Part shown: one piece after another, positions 25,693 through 33,546 of the stretch | Layout: each line of letters starts with the position of its first letter | Position numbering within the stretch: the first letter of the stretch is position 1 | Assembly (NCBI RefSeq): GCF_048020265.1 | Contig: NZ_CP171843.1 | Coordinates: 1,054,001 to 1,118,000, forward strand | DNA from: Limnohabitans_A sp048020265 | GTDB taxonomy: Bacteria > Pseudomonadota > Gammaproteobacteria > Burkholderiales > Burkholderiaceae_C | Direction of reading: 5' to 3' | Length of the DNA: 64,000 bases | The notes under the pieces: model-generated | What the model was told of the DNA's origin: nothing | Seen by the model: the letters and a program-made list of their open reading frames with translations, nothing else | Databases searched by the model: none | Position numbers and translations under genes: made by a program

Positions 25693-26199
25693 TCACAGTG
25701 CGACGGCTTTTTCGATCACGACGTCCTCTTTGGGCACGTCACCGTGGCCGCCGCGGTTGCCGGTTTTCACGCCTTTGATCTGGTCGACCACTTCGGTGCC
25801 CTTGACCACTTTGCCGAACACGGCATAGCCCCAGCCTTGCATGGAAGGTGCGGTGTGGTTCAAAAAGTCGTTTTTGGCGACGTTGATGAAGAACTGCGCT
25901 GTGGCCGAGTGGGGCGCCGAGGTGCGGGCCATGGCCACGGTGTACTCGTCGTTTTTCAGACCGTTGTTGGCTTCGTTCTCGATGGCCGCGTCGGTGGGTT
26001 TTTGGCTCATGCCGGGCTCGAAGCCGCCGCCCTGGATCATGAAGCCGGGGATCACGCGGTGAAAAATCGTGTTGTTGTAGTGGCCCTTGTTCACATAGGC
26101 CAAAAAGTTTTCGGTCGACTTGGGGGCTTTTTCAGCGTCCAGTTCGAGGGTGATGACGCCGTAGCCGGTGATGTGCAGTTCGACTTGTGGGTTGCTCAT
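25693..26199 (-). CDS. ppiB: Peptidyl-prolyl cis-trans isomerase, cytoplasmic cyclophilin
   Basis: 168-residue cyclophilin lacking a signal peptide. The active-site segments FHRVIPGFMIQGGGF and NGLKNDEYTVAMAR...SATAQFFIN are conserved, as is VFGKVVKGTEVVD. Catalyses proline isomerisation in protein folding. Starts 4 bases after the periplasmic paralogue ends, forming a tandem pair. Confidence 0.93.
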   Translation of the reverse strand: MSNPQVELHITGYGVITLELDAEKAPKSTENFLAYVNKGHYNNTIFHRVIPGFMIQGGGFEPGMSQKPTDAAIENEANNGLKNDEYTVAMARTSAPHSATAQFFINVAKNDFLNHTAPSMQGWGYAVFGKVVKGTEVVDQIKGVKTGNRGGHGDVPKEDVVIEKAVAL

Positions 26200-26203
26200 G
26201 GTG

Positions 26204-26881
26204 TTACTTCAACAAAGTGATGGATTGGATGACGACTGGTGTGCGGGGCACATCGGTCGGGAAGGGGCCGCCAGCGCCCGTGGGCGTGTTGCGGATTTTT
26301 TGGACCACGTCCATGCCGGACGTGACTTTGCCAAAAACGGTGTAGCCGAACAGCTGGGGTGCGTTCAGCAGTTGGGCGCGGGCCACGTTCTCGTAAACGC
26401 GGCCCTGGTATTGAAATTTGGCCACCGGGTCACCGTCGGGGATCGGGGTCGGGTCCAGAAAAGCGTTGTCCACCACGTTGATGAAAAACTGCGCTGTAGC
26501 CGATTGCGGGTCGTTGGTGCGGGCCATGGCCAGCGTGCCGGTGGTGTTTTTCAGGCCAGCGGCCAAGGCCTGTCGGCCTTCGTGCGGCACAGGTGCGCGG
26601 GTTTTCTTCTCTTTGTATTGAGCGTCATAGCCGCCGCCTTGCACCATGAAGCCCGCAATCACCCGGTGAAAAATCGTGCCGTCGTAGTGCTTGTCGTTCA
26701 CATACTGCAAAAAATTGGTCACGGTTTTGGGGGCTTTGTCGGCGTAGAGCTCGGCTTCGATGTCACCCATCGAGGTGCTGATGCGCACCTTGCTCACGCC
26801 GGATATCTGGGCCTGGCTGGCCATGGGCAATGCCAAAGCCAGTGTCAGGGCCAAAGAGGTCAAAAAGCGGGAGCGTCGCAT
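26204..26881 (-). CDS. ppiA: Peptidyl-prolyl cis-trans isomerase, periplasmic cyclophilin
   Basis: 225 residues: a Sec signal peptide (RRSRFLTSLALTLALALPMASQAQ, about 1-25), then a cyclophilin domain with FHRVIAGFMVQGGGY and DPQSATAQFFINVVDN. An insertion after the GGGY motif (DAQYKEKKTRAPVPHEGRQA) is typical of PpiA. The export signal is the main difference from the downstream ppiB. Confidence 0.93.
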   Translation of the reverse strand: MRRSRFLTSLALTLALALPMASQAQISGVSKVRISTSMGDIEAELYADKAPKTVTNFLQYVNDKHYDGTIFHRVIAGFMVQGGGYDAQYKEKKTRAPVPHEGRQALAAGLKNTTGTLAMARTNDPQSATAQFFINVVDNAFLDPTPIPDGDPVAKFQYQGRVYENVARAQLLNAPQLFGYTVFGKVTSGMDVVQKIRNTPTGAGGPFPTDVPRTPVVIQSITLLK

Positions 26882-26954
26882 GGGGATGTTCCGAAGGGTT
26901 TAGGGTGGGGCAAGGGCAAGTAAGGGTAGGGCTGGGCGTTCAAAGTGACTGGCC

Positions 26955-27467
26955 TTAAGGCGCCGATGACTTGAGCAGTTGTTCAGCCGCCAGGCGTTTG
27001 CGGGTCACGCGCGGCTGCGGGGCCGGTACCCGGCTGGCATTTTGGTAGGCCTCAATGGCCAGCGCAATGTAGACATCGCCCAGGTTTTCCAGGGCCGTGC
27101 CGTAATCGGGCCGTGCCCGCACAGCGTCTTGTAATTGGGCCAGCGCCTCGGCATAGCGGTTTTGGCGGGCCAGCAGGGCGGCCAGGTTGTTGTGTGGTTC
27201 GGGCAATTCGGGGAACGACTGGGTCAAGGCCTGCAGGGTGGCCATCGCCTCGGTGGTTTGGCCCTGACCGTCTTGAATGCGGCTGAGCAAGAGGCGCATT
27301 TGCGGGTCGGTAGGGCGGGTCTTGAGGTGTTCTTGGGCTTGGTCTTGGGCCTTGGACCATTGCTCGGCCCCGATCAGCCGGTTCACGTCCTGGTAAACGT
27401 CCGCCTGAGCCCCCACACTGGACAGCAGCAAAAGACTGGTCAATACGAAGGAAACAAGAGCTTGCAT
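26955..27467 (-). CDS. Secreted tetratricopeptide-repeat protein
   Basis: 170 residues from the ATG at 27467. A signal peptide at about 1-22 (MQALVSFVLTSLLLLSSVGAQA) is followed by three to four TPR units, including YQDVNRLIGAEQWSKAQDQAQE, PDPQ-type linkers, PHNNLAALLARQNRYAEALAQL and PDYGTALENLGDVYIALA. The C-terminus is basic. It is upstream of the cyclophilin pair (73 bases), so a periplasmic scaffolding or folding role is plausible. It resembles short TPR proteins of Burkholderiales with no assigned function. Confidence 0.78.
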   Translation of the reverse strand: MQALVSFVLTSLLLLSSVGAQADVYQDVNRLIGAEQWSKAQDQAQEHLKTRPTDPQMRLLLSRIQDGQGQTTEAMATLQALTQSFPELPEPHNNLAALLARQNRYAEALAQLQDAVRARPDYGTALENLGDVYIALAIEAYQNASRVPAPQPRVTRKRLAAEQLLKSSAP

Positions 27468-27725
27468 GCGCGCCAAAAGTGTTGAATTCGGGCTGCCAGG
27501 AACTGGGAGCAGGGGCCCTGTCGGGGATATACTGAAGGTTCATTGTAGCGGAGGGCATGCGGCCTTCAGGCCGTTGGCAGGTCCTGTTGCCCACCCGAGA
27601 AGCAGGGTTTTGAACCCGCTTCGCCGCCTTGAATTTCCTGAATTTCCTGAATTTCCCTGAGCCGATCAGATGCCGATGCCGGACGCTGTCGTGTGGGTGG
27701 TTGTTAAAAAAATCTTAGATCTGAC
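27468..27725. other. Divergent spacer and likely structured cysS leader
   Basis: 258 bases without a gene. A good -10 hexamer TATACT (in GGATATACTG, about 27525-27534) faces cysS. Downstream is an imperfect hairpin at 27599-27622 (GAAGC, bulged A, GGGTT, loop TTG, AACCC, GCTTC), followed by a short tandem repeat. The leader appears able to fold, but no known riboswitch class was recognised. Confidence 0.4.
27631..27657 (+). repeat. 9-bp tandem repeat (about three copies)
   Basis: GAATTTCCT repeated three times, the last copy changed to GAATTTCCC. It lies between the leader hairpin and the cysS start. Short and simple; possibly a slippage site. Confidence 0.7.
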
Positions 27726-29102
27726 ATGAGTCTGCGCATCTTCAACACGCTGAGCCGTGCTGTCTCCGAGTTTTCACCGGCCGAGCCCGGCCATGTGCGC
27801 ATGTACGTGTGCGGCATGACGGTGTACGACTTGTGCCACCTGGGCCACGCCCGCTCGATGATCGCGTTTGACGTGGTGCAGCGTTGGCTCAAAGCCAGCG
27901 GCTACCGGGTCACTTATGTGCGCAACGTCACCGACATCGATGACAAGATCATCAAACGCGCGCTGGAAAACGGCGAAACTATCCGGGGTTTGACCGACCG
28001 CATGATCGACGCATTGCACCAGGACGCCGACGCCTTGGGCATTGAGCGCCCGCAACACGAGCCCCGCGCCACCGACTACGTGCCCCAAATGCTCAGCATG
28101 ATCGGCACGCTGGAGCAAAAAGGCCTGGCCTACCGTGCGGGTAACGGCGACGTGAATTATTCGGTGCGCAAGTTTGCGGGTTACGGCAAGTTGTCCGGCA
28201 AGTCGCTCGATGAGCTGAATGCGGGCGAGCGCGTGGCGGTGGAGACGGACAAGCAAGACCCGCTGGACTTTGTGCTCTGGAAGAGCGCCAAACCCACCGA
28301 GCCGGAAGACGTCAAATGGGTCAGCCCCTTTGGCACTGGCCGCCCCGGCTGGCACATCGAGTGCTCGGCCATGGCCTGCGAGCTGCTGGGTCAGACTTTT
28401 GACATCCATGGCGGCGGCGCCGACCTGCAGTTTCCGCACCACGAAAACGAAATCGCCCAGAGCGAAGGTGCCAACGGCCAGCCCTTGGCACGCTTTTGGA
28501 TGCACAACGGCTTCATCAATGTGGACAACGAAAAGATGTCCAAGAGCCTGGGCAATTTTTTCACCATCCGCGATGTGCTCCAAGAATTTGATGCCGAGAC
28601 GGTGCGCTTTTTCATCGTGCGCAGCCATTACCGCAGCTCGCTCAATTACAGTGACGTGCACCTGAACGACGCCAAAGGCGCTTTGAAGCGCTTGTACACC
28701 GCACTGCAGGCTGTGCCGCCAGCCGACGTGCAAATCGACTGGGCCGACCCTTTGGCCGCGCGCTTCAAAGCCGCCATGGACGAAGACTTTGGCACGCCCG
28801 AGGCGGTGGCTATTCTGTTTGAGCTGGCGGGCGAAGTCAACCGCAGTGGCTCGGCCGAGCGTGCTGGCTTGCTCAAAGCCTTGGGCGGCTTGCTCGGCTT
28901 GCTGCAAACCGATCCCACGGTTTACCTGCAGGCAGGTGCCGGTTTGGATGAAGCGGCCATTCAGGCGCAGATTCAGGCCAGAGCGGACGCCAAAAAGGCC
29001 AAGAACTTTGCCGAAGCTGACCGCATCCGCAACGATTTGTTGGCGCAAGGCATCGTACTCAAAGATTCTGCCGCTGGAACCACATGGGAGGCGGCTCAGT
29101 GA
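27726..29102 (+). CDS. cysS: Cysteinyl-tRNA synthetase
   Basis: Charges tRNA-Cys. 458 residues, class Ia. Zinc/HIGH region MYVCGMTVYDLCHLGHARS near residue 26-44, the WHIECSAM segment with a zinc-ligand Cys, and the KMSKSLGNFF signature at about residue 267 are all conserved. The C-terminal ARADAKKAKNFAEADRIR helix is typical. Its stop overlaps the start of the downstream DNA glycosylase gene, indicating translational coupling. Confidence 0.97.
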   Translation: MSLRIFNTLSRAVSEFSPAEPGHVRMYVCGMTVYDLCHLGHARSMIAFDVVQRWLKASGYRVTYVRNVTDIDDKIIKRALENGETIRGLTDRMIDALHQDADALGIERPQHEPRATDYVPQMLSMIGTLEQKGLAYRAGNGDVNYSVRKFAGYGKLSGKSLDELNAGERVAVETDKQDPLDFVLWKSAKPTEPEDVKWVSPFGTGRPGWHIECSAMACELLGQTFDIHGGGADLQFPHHENEIAQSEGANGQPLARFWMHNGFINVDNEKMSKSLGNFFTIRDVLQEFDAETVRFFIVRSHYRSSLNYSDVHLNDAKGALKRLYTALQAVPPADVQIDWADPLAARFKAAMDEDFGTPEAVAILFELAGEVNRSGSAERAGLLKALGGLLGLLQTDPTVYLQAGAGLDEAAIQAQIQARADAKKAKNFAEADRIRNDLLAQGIVLKDSAAGTTWEAAQ

Positions 29103-29746
29103 GCGCAGCCACGTCTGCGGTGACCCCTGTCACGCCCGCATATTGGGCCGAGGCCTGTGCGCACCTGGCCAAAAAAGACCGGGTCATGAAAAAACTCATC
29201 CCTCAGTTTGGTGACGCCATTTTGGAAACGCGGGGCGATGCTTTTGTCACTTTGGCGCGGTCCATCGTGGGCCAGCAAATCTCCGTCAAGGCGGCGCAGT
29301 CGGTTTGGGACCGTTTTTCGGTGCTCCCCAAAAGGCTCACGCCTGCTGCTGTGCTCAAACTCAAGGTCGACGACATGCGGGCGGCTGGTTTGTCGGCCCG
29401 CAAGGTCGAATACCTGGTCGATTTGGCCATGCATTTCAGCTCGGGCACGGTGCACGTCAAGGCCTGGCAAGAGATGGATGACGAGGCCATCATCGACGAG
29501 TTGGTGGCGATCCGGGGTATTGGCCGCTGGACGGCTGAGATGTTCTTGATCTTTCACCTCATGCGGCCGAATGTGCTGCCGCTGGACGATGTGGGCTTGA
29601 TCAACGGCATCAGCCGCAACTACTTTTCGGGCGAGCCGGTCAGCCGCAGCGATGCCCGTGAAGTGGCCCAGGCCTGGAGCCCCTACGCCACGGTGGCGAC
29701 TTGGTATATTTGGCGCTCGCTGGACCCCGTGCCCGTGGCGTATTGA
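29099..29746 (+). CDS. DNA-3-methyladenine glycosylase II, HhH-GPD family
   Basis: Removes alkylated bases from DNA. 215 residues from a GTG at 29099. GGGAGG lies 7 bases before that GTG, so it is preferred over the in-frame ATG at 29084. The helix-hairpin-helix LVAIRGIGRWTAEMFL (about 135-150) is followed by LPLDDVGLI carrying the catalytic Asp (D163-D164 region), as in AlkA. It lacks the AlkA N-terminal domain, so it is the short form. Overlaps the cysS stop by 4 bases. Confidence 0.92.
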   Translation: MSAATSAVTPVTPAYWAEACAHLAKKDRVMKKLIPQFGDAILETRGDAFVTLARSIVGQQISVKAAQSVWDRFSVLPKRLTPAAVLKLKVDDMRAAGLSARKVEYLVDLAMHFSSGTVHVKAWQEMDDEAIIDELVAIRGIGRWTAEMFLIFHLMRPNVLPLDDVGLINGISRNYFSGEPVSRSDAREVAQAWSPYATVATWYIWRSLDPVPVAY

Positions 29747-29793
29747 AGGGCTGGACAGCGCGTCCAGCCGGAAACAGAACAGAGGAGCCCAAC

Positions 29794-30768
29794 TTGGCCA
29801 AAAAGACATTTCTCGACTTTGAGCAACCCGTTGCCGAACTCGAAGCCAAGATCGAAGAGTTGCGTTATGTGCAGACCGAGTCGGCGGTGGACATCACCCT
29901 CGAAATCGACCAGCTGAGCAAGAAAAGCCAGCAACTGACCAAAGACATCTACAGCGATCTGACCCCCTGGCAGATCACCAAAATCGCCCGTCACCCTGAG
30001 CGCCCCTACACGCTGGACTACATCAACGGCATCTTCACCGACTTTGTCGAGATGCACGGCGACCGCCACTTTGCCGACGATTTGTCCATCGTGGGCGGTT
30101 TGGCCCGTTTCAATGGCCAGGCCTGCATGGTGCTGGGCCAGCAAAAAGGGCGCGACACGAAAGAGCGCACGCTGCGTAACTTCGGCATGAGCAAGCCCGA
30201 GGGCTACCGCAAAGCGCTGCGCCTCATGAAAACCGCCGAAAAGTTCAAGCTGCCCGTCTTCACCTTTGTGGACACGCCCGGCGCCTACCCTGGCATCGAC
30301 GCCGAAGAGCGCGGCCAGTCCGAAGCCATCGGCCGTAACATTTTCGAGATGGCGCAGCTCGAAGTGCCGATCATCACCACCATCATTGGCGAAGGCGGCT
30401 CCGGCGGCGCATTGGCCATTTCGGTGGCCGATCAGGTGCTGATGCTGCAGTACTCGGTGTACTCGGTCATCAGCCCCGAAGGCTGCGCTTCCATTTTGTG
30501 GAAAACCAGCGACAAGGCCGAAGTGGCCGCCGATGCCCTGGGCATCACCGCACACCGCCTCAAGGCCTTGAACCTGGTCGACAAAATCGTCAACGAACCC
30601 GTGGGCGGTGCCCACCGGGACCCCGAGCAAATGGTGTCTTTCCTCAAACGTGCTTTGGGCGATGCCTGGCGTCAAGTGGCCGACCTCAAGCCCAAAGAGC
30701 TGCTGGAGCGCCGCTACGAACGCCTCAACAGCTACGGCCGCTTCACCGATACCAAAGCGGGCAAATAA
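29794..30768 (+). CDS. accA: Acetyl-CoA carboxylase carboxyltransferase subunit alpha
   Basis: Transfers carboxyl from biotin to acetyl-CoA with AccD, the first step of fatty acid synthesis. 324 residues from a TTG at 29794. This start places MAKKTFLDFEQPVAELE at the N-terminus, as in the family, and has a strong GAGGAG 6-8 bases upstream; no ATG is suitable. Conserved DTPGAYPGIDAEERGQ, GEGGSGGALA and SPEGCASILWK are present. The beta subunit is not in the window. Confidence 0.96.
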   Translation: MAKKTFLDFEQPVAELEAKIEELRYVQTESAVDITLEIDQLSKKSQQLTKDIYSDLTPWQITKIARHPERPYTLDYINGIFTDFVEMHGDRHFADDLSIVGGLARFNGQACMVLGQQKGRDTKERTLRNFGMSKPEGYRKALRLMKTAEKFKLPVFTFVDTPGAYPGIDAEERGQSEAIGRNIFEMAQLEVPIITTIIGEGGSGGALAISVADQVLMLQYSVYSVISPEGCASILWKTSDKAEVAADALGITAHRLKALNLVDKIVNEPVGGAHRDPEQMVSFLKRALGDAWRQVADLKPKELLERRYERLNSYGRFTDTKAGK

Positions 30769-30797
30769 AACGGCAGGTGAGCCGTCAGGCTTCACAC

Positions 30798-31739
30798 ATG
30801 GCGCAAACCTTTGAACAGGCCCTGGCTGATTTCAGCCCGGGCCTTCCTTTTGCCGTGGCGCTCAGCGGTGGGGCCGATTCGACCGCATTGCTTGTGGCCT
30901 GCGCACGGCGCTGGCCCGGGCAGGTGAGGGCGGTGCACATTCACCACGGCCTGCAAGCCGCTGCCGATGGTTTTGAGGCGCATTGCCGTGCGCTGTGCCT
31001 GGCGCTTGGGGTGCCACTGGCGGTGCGGCGGGTGCAAGCGGGCCACGCACCCGGCCAAAGCCCCGAAGACGCGGCCCGCCAAGCCCGTTATGCCGCGCTG
31101 GCCGAAGCTGTGCAAAGCGAGTGGCCTGAGGTGCGAGATGTCGCCCTGGCCCAGCACGCCGACGACCAAGTGGAAACCTTGCTGATCGCGTTGTCGCGCG
31201 GCGCAGGCCTGCCCGGTCTGGCCAGCATGCCCATGTATTGGCAGCGGCAAGGCCTTAACTGGCACCGCCCCTGCTTGGCTGTGCCGGGCGCCGCATTGCG
31301 CGAATGGCTGCACAGCCAGGGGCAAAGGTGGGTCGACGACCCCAGCAACGCCGACGAGAAGTTCACCCGCAACCGCATCCGCGCCCGCGTCTTGCCCGCG
31401 CTGGCCGAGGCCTTGCCCGCTTTTCGTGAAACCTTCGCCCGCAGTGCTGCCCATGCTGCACAGGCGCAAGAGGTGTTGAACGAAGTGGCGGCGCAAGACC
31501 TGGCGCAGGTGTGTGTGCCGCCGCGCATCCTGGCGTTGCAACAGCTCAGCCGTGCCCGCCAAGTGCTGGTGCTGCGCCACTGGCTAAAGCAGCACCACGC
31601 CACCACGCCCAGCACCGCGCAACTGCATGAACTGCTGGATCAGGTGGCAGCCTGCACCACCCGGGGGCACCGCTTGCACCTGAAAGTGGGGCAGGGCTTT
31701 GTGGTTCGGGCTGGGGCCTGTTTGTCTTACTTGGCTTGA
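30798..31739 (+). CDS. tilS: tRNA(Ile)-lysidine synthase
   Basis: Converts C34 of the CAU-anticodon tRNA-Ile to lysidine using ATP and lysine. The PP-loop SGGADS is at residues 23-28; HHGLQAAAD and LAQHADDQVETLLIALSRG are family signatures, and the DDPSNADEKFTRNRIR segment contacts tRNA. At 313 residues it lacks most of the C-terminal domain of E. coli TilS (432), as in other short forms. Starts 29 bases after accA. The ATG at 30798 fits the family start. Confidence 0.93.
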   Translation: MAQTFEQALADFSPGLPFAVALSGGADSTALLVACARRWPGQVRAVHIHHGLQAAADGFEAHCRALCLALGVPLAVRRVQAGHAPGQSPEDAARQARYAALAEAVQSEWPEVRDVALAQHADDQVETLLIALSRGAGLPGLASMPMYWQRQGLNWHRPCLAVPGAALREWLHSQGQRWVDDPSNADEKFTRNRIRARVLPALAEALPAFRETFARSAAHAAQAQEVLNEVAAQDLAQVCVPPRILALQQLSRARQVLVLRHWLKQHHATTPSTAQLHELLDQVAACTTRGHRLHLKVGQGFVVRAGACLSYLA

Positions 31740-31824
31740 TGTGGCGTGCCTTCGGCTGCGATGGATATCCGCGTCGTGCGCATGAGCAGGGCGATTTGTC
31801 GGGTCATGGAGGCGTCAGCCCGGT

Positions 31825-31833
31825 TGGTACAAT
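31825..31833 (+). promoter_or_regulatory. Extended -10 promoter element upstream of lysC
   Basis: TGGTACAAT fits an extended -10 (TG-N-TACAAT), about 105 bases before the lysC ATG. The -35 region 17 bases upstream (CATGGA) is poor, which is tolerated with an extended -10. Confidence 0.4.
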
Positions 31834-31938
31834 TGACAGGCTTTGCCGGGGCCTAAACCCCTTTTGACGTAGGCAGTGCTGGCTTCACTTGATTTCTTGA
31901 AACCAGCGCCTGCTTTCTCCTTCTTTTCAGAACTACAC

Positions 31939-33201
31939 ATGGCTTTGATCGTTCACAAATACGGCGGCACCTCGATGGGCTCGACCGAGCGCATCCGCAA
32001 TGTCGCCAAGCGCGTGGCCAAATGGACGCGTGCTGGCCACCAGATCGTGGTGGTACCCAGCGCCATGAGCGGTGAGACCAACCGCTTGCTGGGCTTGGCC
32101 AAAGAGTTGGCCCCCGCCAAGCCCGACACCGCTTACAGCCGCGAACTCGATATGCTGGCCTCTACGGGCGAGCAGGCATCGTCCGCCTTGTTGGCCATTG
32201 CGCTGCAAGCCGAAGGCCAGCCTTCGGTCAGCTACGCGGGCTGGCAAGTGCCCATCAAGACCAACAGCGCTTTCACCAAAGCCCGCATCGAATCGATCGA
32301 CGACGTGCGCGTGCGCGGCGATCTGAACGCAGGCAAGGTCGTGATCATCACCGGCTTTCAGGGCGTGGACGAGAACGGCAACATCACCACCTTGGGCCGT
32401 GGCGGCTCGGACACCTCGGCCGTGGCTGTGGCTGCAGCCCTCAAGGCGGACGAATGCCTGATCTATACCGATGTGGACGGCGTCTACACCACCGACCCCC
32501 GCGTGGTGCCCGAAGCCCGTCGTCTGCACACCGTGAGTTTTGAAGAGATGCTGGAGATGGCGTCGCTCGGCTCCAAAGTTTTGCAAATCCGCTCGGTCGA
32601 ATTTGCAGGCAAATACAAAGTGCCCATGCGTGTGCTGTCGAGCTTCACGCCCTGGGACATCGACATCAACGAAGAAGCCGCATCCGGCACCCTGATCACT
32701 TTTGAGGAAGACGAACAAATGGAACAAGCCGTCGTTTCCGGCATCGCATTCAACCGCGACGAAGCCAAAATTTCCGTGTTGGGCGTGCCCGATAAGCCCG
32801 GCATTGCCTACCAAATCCTGGGCGCTGTGGCCGATGCCAACATCGAAGTGGACGTGATCATCCAGAACCTGAGCAAAGACGGCAAGACCGATTTCAGCTT
32901 CACCGTGCACCGCAACGACTACGCCAAAACCATCGACTTGCTCAAGGAAAAAGTCTTGCCCGCACTGGGCGCGGCAGAAGTCGCAGGCGACGCCAAGATC
33001 TGCAAAGTGTCCATCGTCGGCATCGGCATGCGCAGCCATGTGGGCGTGGCCAGCAAGATGTTCCGCAGCCTGAGCGAAGAGGGCATCAACATCCAGATGA
33101 TCTCCACATCCGAAATCAAGACTTCGGTCGTGATCGATGAAAAATACATGGAATTAGCGGTACGCGCATTGCACAAAGCCTTCGATCTGGATCAAGCCTA
33201 A
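31939..33201 (+). CDS. lysC: Aspartate kinase
   Basis: Phosphorylates aspartate, entry to lysine, threonine and methionine synthesis. 420 residues from the ATG at 31939. KYGGTS is at residues 7-12, followed by GRGGSDTSAVAVAAALKADE and YTDVDGVYTTDPR in the kinase domain. Two C-terminal ACT domains begin near residue 265 (ISVLGVPDKPGIAYQILGAV and VSIVGIGMRSHVGVASKMF), so feedback inhibition by lysine and/or threonine is expected. The tRNA-Ser promoter overlaps its 3' end. Confidence 0.97.
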   Translation: MALIVHKYGGTSMGSTERIRNVAKRVAKWTRAGHQIVVVPSAMSGETNRLLGLAKELAPAKPDTAYSRELDMLASTGEQASSALLAIALQAEGQPSVSYAGWQVPIKTNSAFTKARIESIDDVRVRGDLNAGKVVIITGFQGVDENGNITTLGRGGSDTSAVAVAAALKADECLIYTDVDGVYTTDPRVVPEARRLHTVSFEEMLEMASLGSKVLQIRSVEFAGKYKVPMRVLSSFTPWDIDINEEAASGTLITFEEDEQMEQAVVSGIAFNRDEAKISVLGVPDKPGIAYQILGAVADANIEVDVIIQNLSKDGKTDFSFTVHRNDYAKTIDLLKEKVLPALGAAEVAGDAKICKVSIVGIGMRSHVGVASKMFRSLSEEGINIQMISTSEIKTSVVIDEKYMELAVRALHKAFDLDQA

Positions 33202-33203
33202 GT

Positions 33204-33209
33204 TATAAT
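33204..33209 (+). promoter_or_regulatory. -10 element of tRNA-Ser
   Basis: Perfect TATAAT, overlapping the end of lysC by sitting just past its stop. A TTCGAT hexamer 17 bases upstream, inside lysC, could be a weak -35. The mature tRNA starts 11 bases downstream. Confidence 0.7.
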
Positions 33210-33219
33210 TCGTTCCACT

Positions 33220-33312
33220 GGAAACGTGACCGAGTGGCCGAAGGTGCTCCCCTGCTAAGGGAGTATGGGGTGTAGAGCCTCATCGAGGGTTCGAATCCCT
33301 CCGTTTCCGCCA
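33220..33312 (+). tRNA. tRNA-Ser (anticodon GCT)
   Basis: Acceptor stem GGAAACG / CGTTTCC, discriminator G and encoded CCA at 33310-33312. Anticodon stem CTCCC / GGGAG with loop CTGCTAA gives anticodon GCT, reading AGC/AGU. The long variable arm and the GGTTCGAATCC T-arm are those of a class II serine tRNA. 93 nucleotides including CCA. Confidence 0.97.
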
Positions 33313-33317
33313 GAACC

Positions 33318-33349
33318 AAGCCCGTGAGATTAGTCTCATGGGCTTTTTT
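33318..33349 (+). terminator. tRNA-Ser terminator
   Basis: Stem AAGCCCGTGAGA / TCTCATGGGCTT (12 bp with one G-U pair), loop TTAG, then a run of T. Starts 6 bases after the tRNA. Confidence 0.92.
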
Positions 33350-33546
33350 CTTGGCGCTATGGCAGCGTTGTAAGCGCAAGACGTCTGCGTGTGCAGCCTC
33401 GCTCCGCGCGATGTACTGACGTTATGATTGTCCACCTCGGATGCATCCGTGGCTTCTGGGCTAAAAATTGCAATTAAATCTTGCGTCGGTCATGGCCTGC
33501 CCTTGGTCTGCGGCGCCCCTTACCTTTGACATGACAACACCCGCGT

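Noticed and set aside
27538..27725. Possible 6S RNA upstream of cysS (a CCGAGAAGC stretch resembles part of known 6S RNAs)
   Set aside because: The closing stem and large central bubble needed for 6S could not be built, and the neighbourhood is not the usual one.
33220..33546. tRNA-Ser 3' end as an attachment site for an integrated island
   Set aside because: No integrase and no direct repeat of the tRNA 3' end were found within the window, although the accessory island begins just after it.
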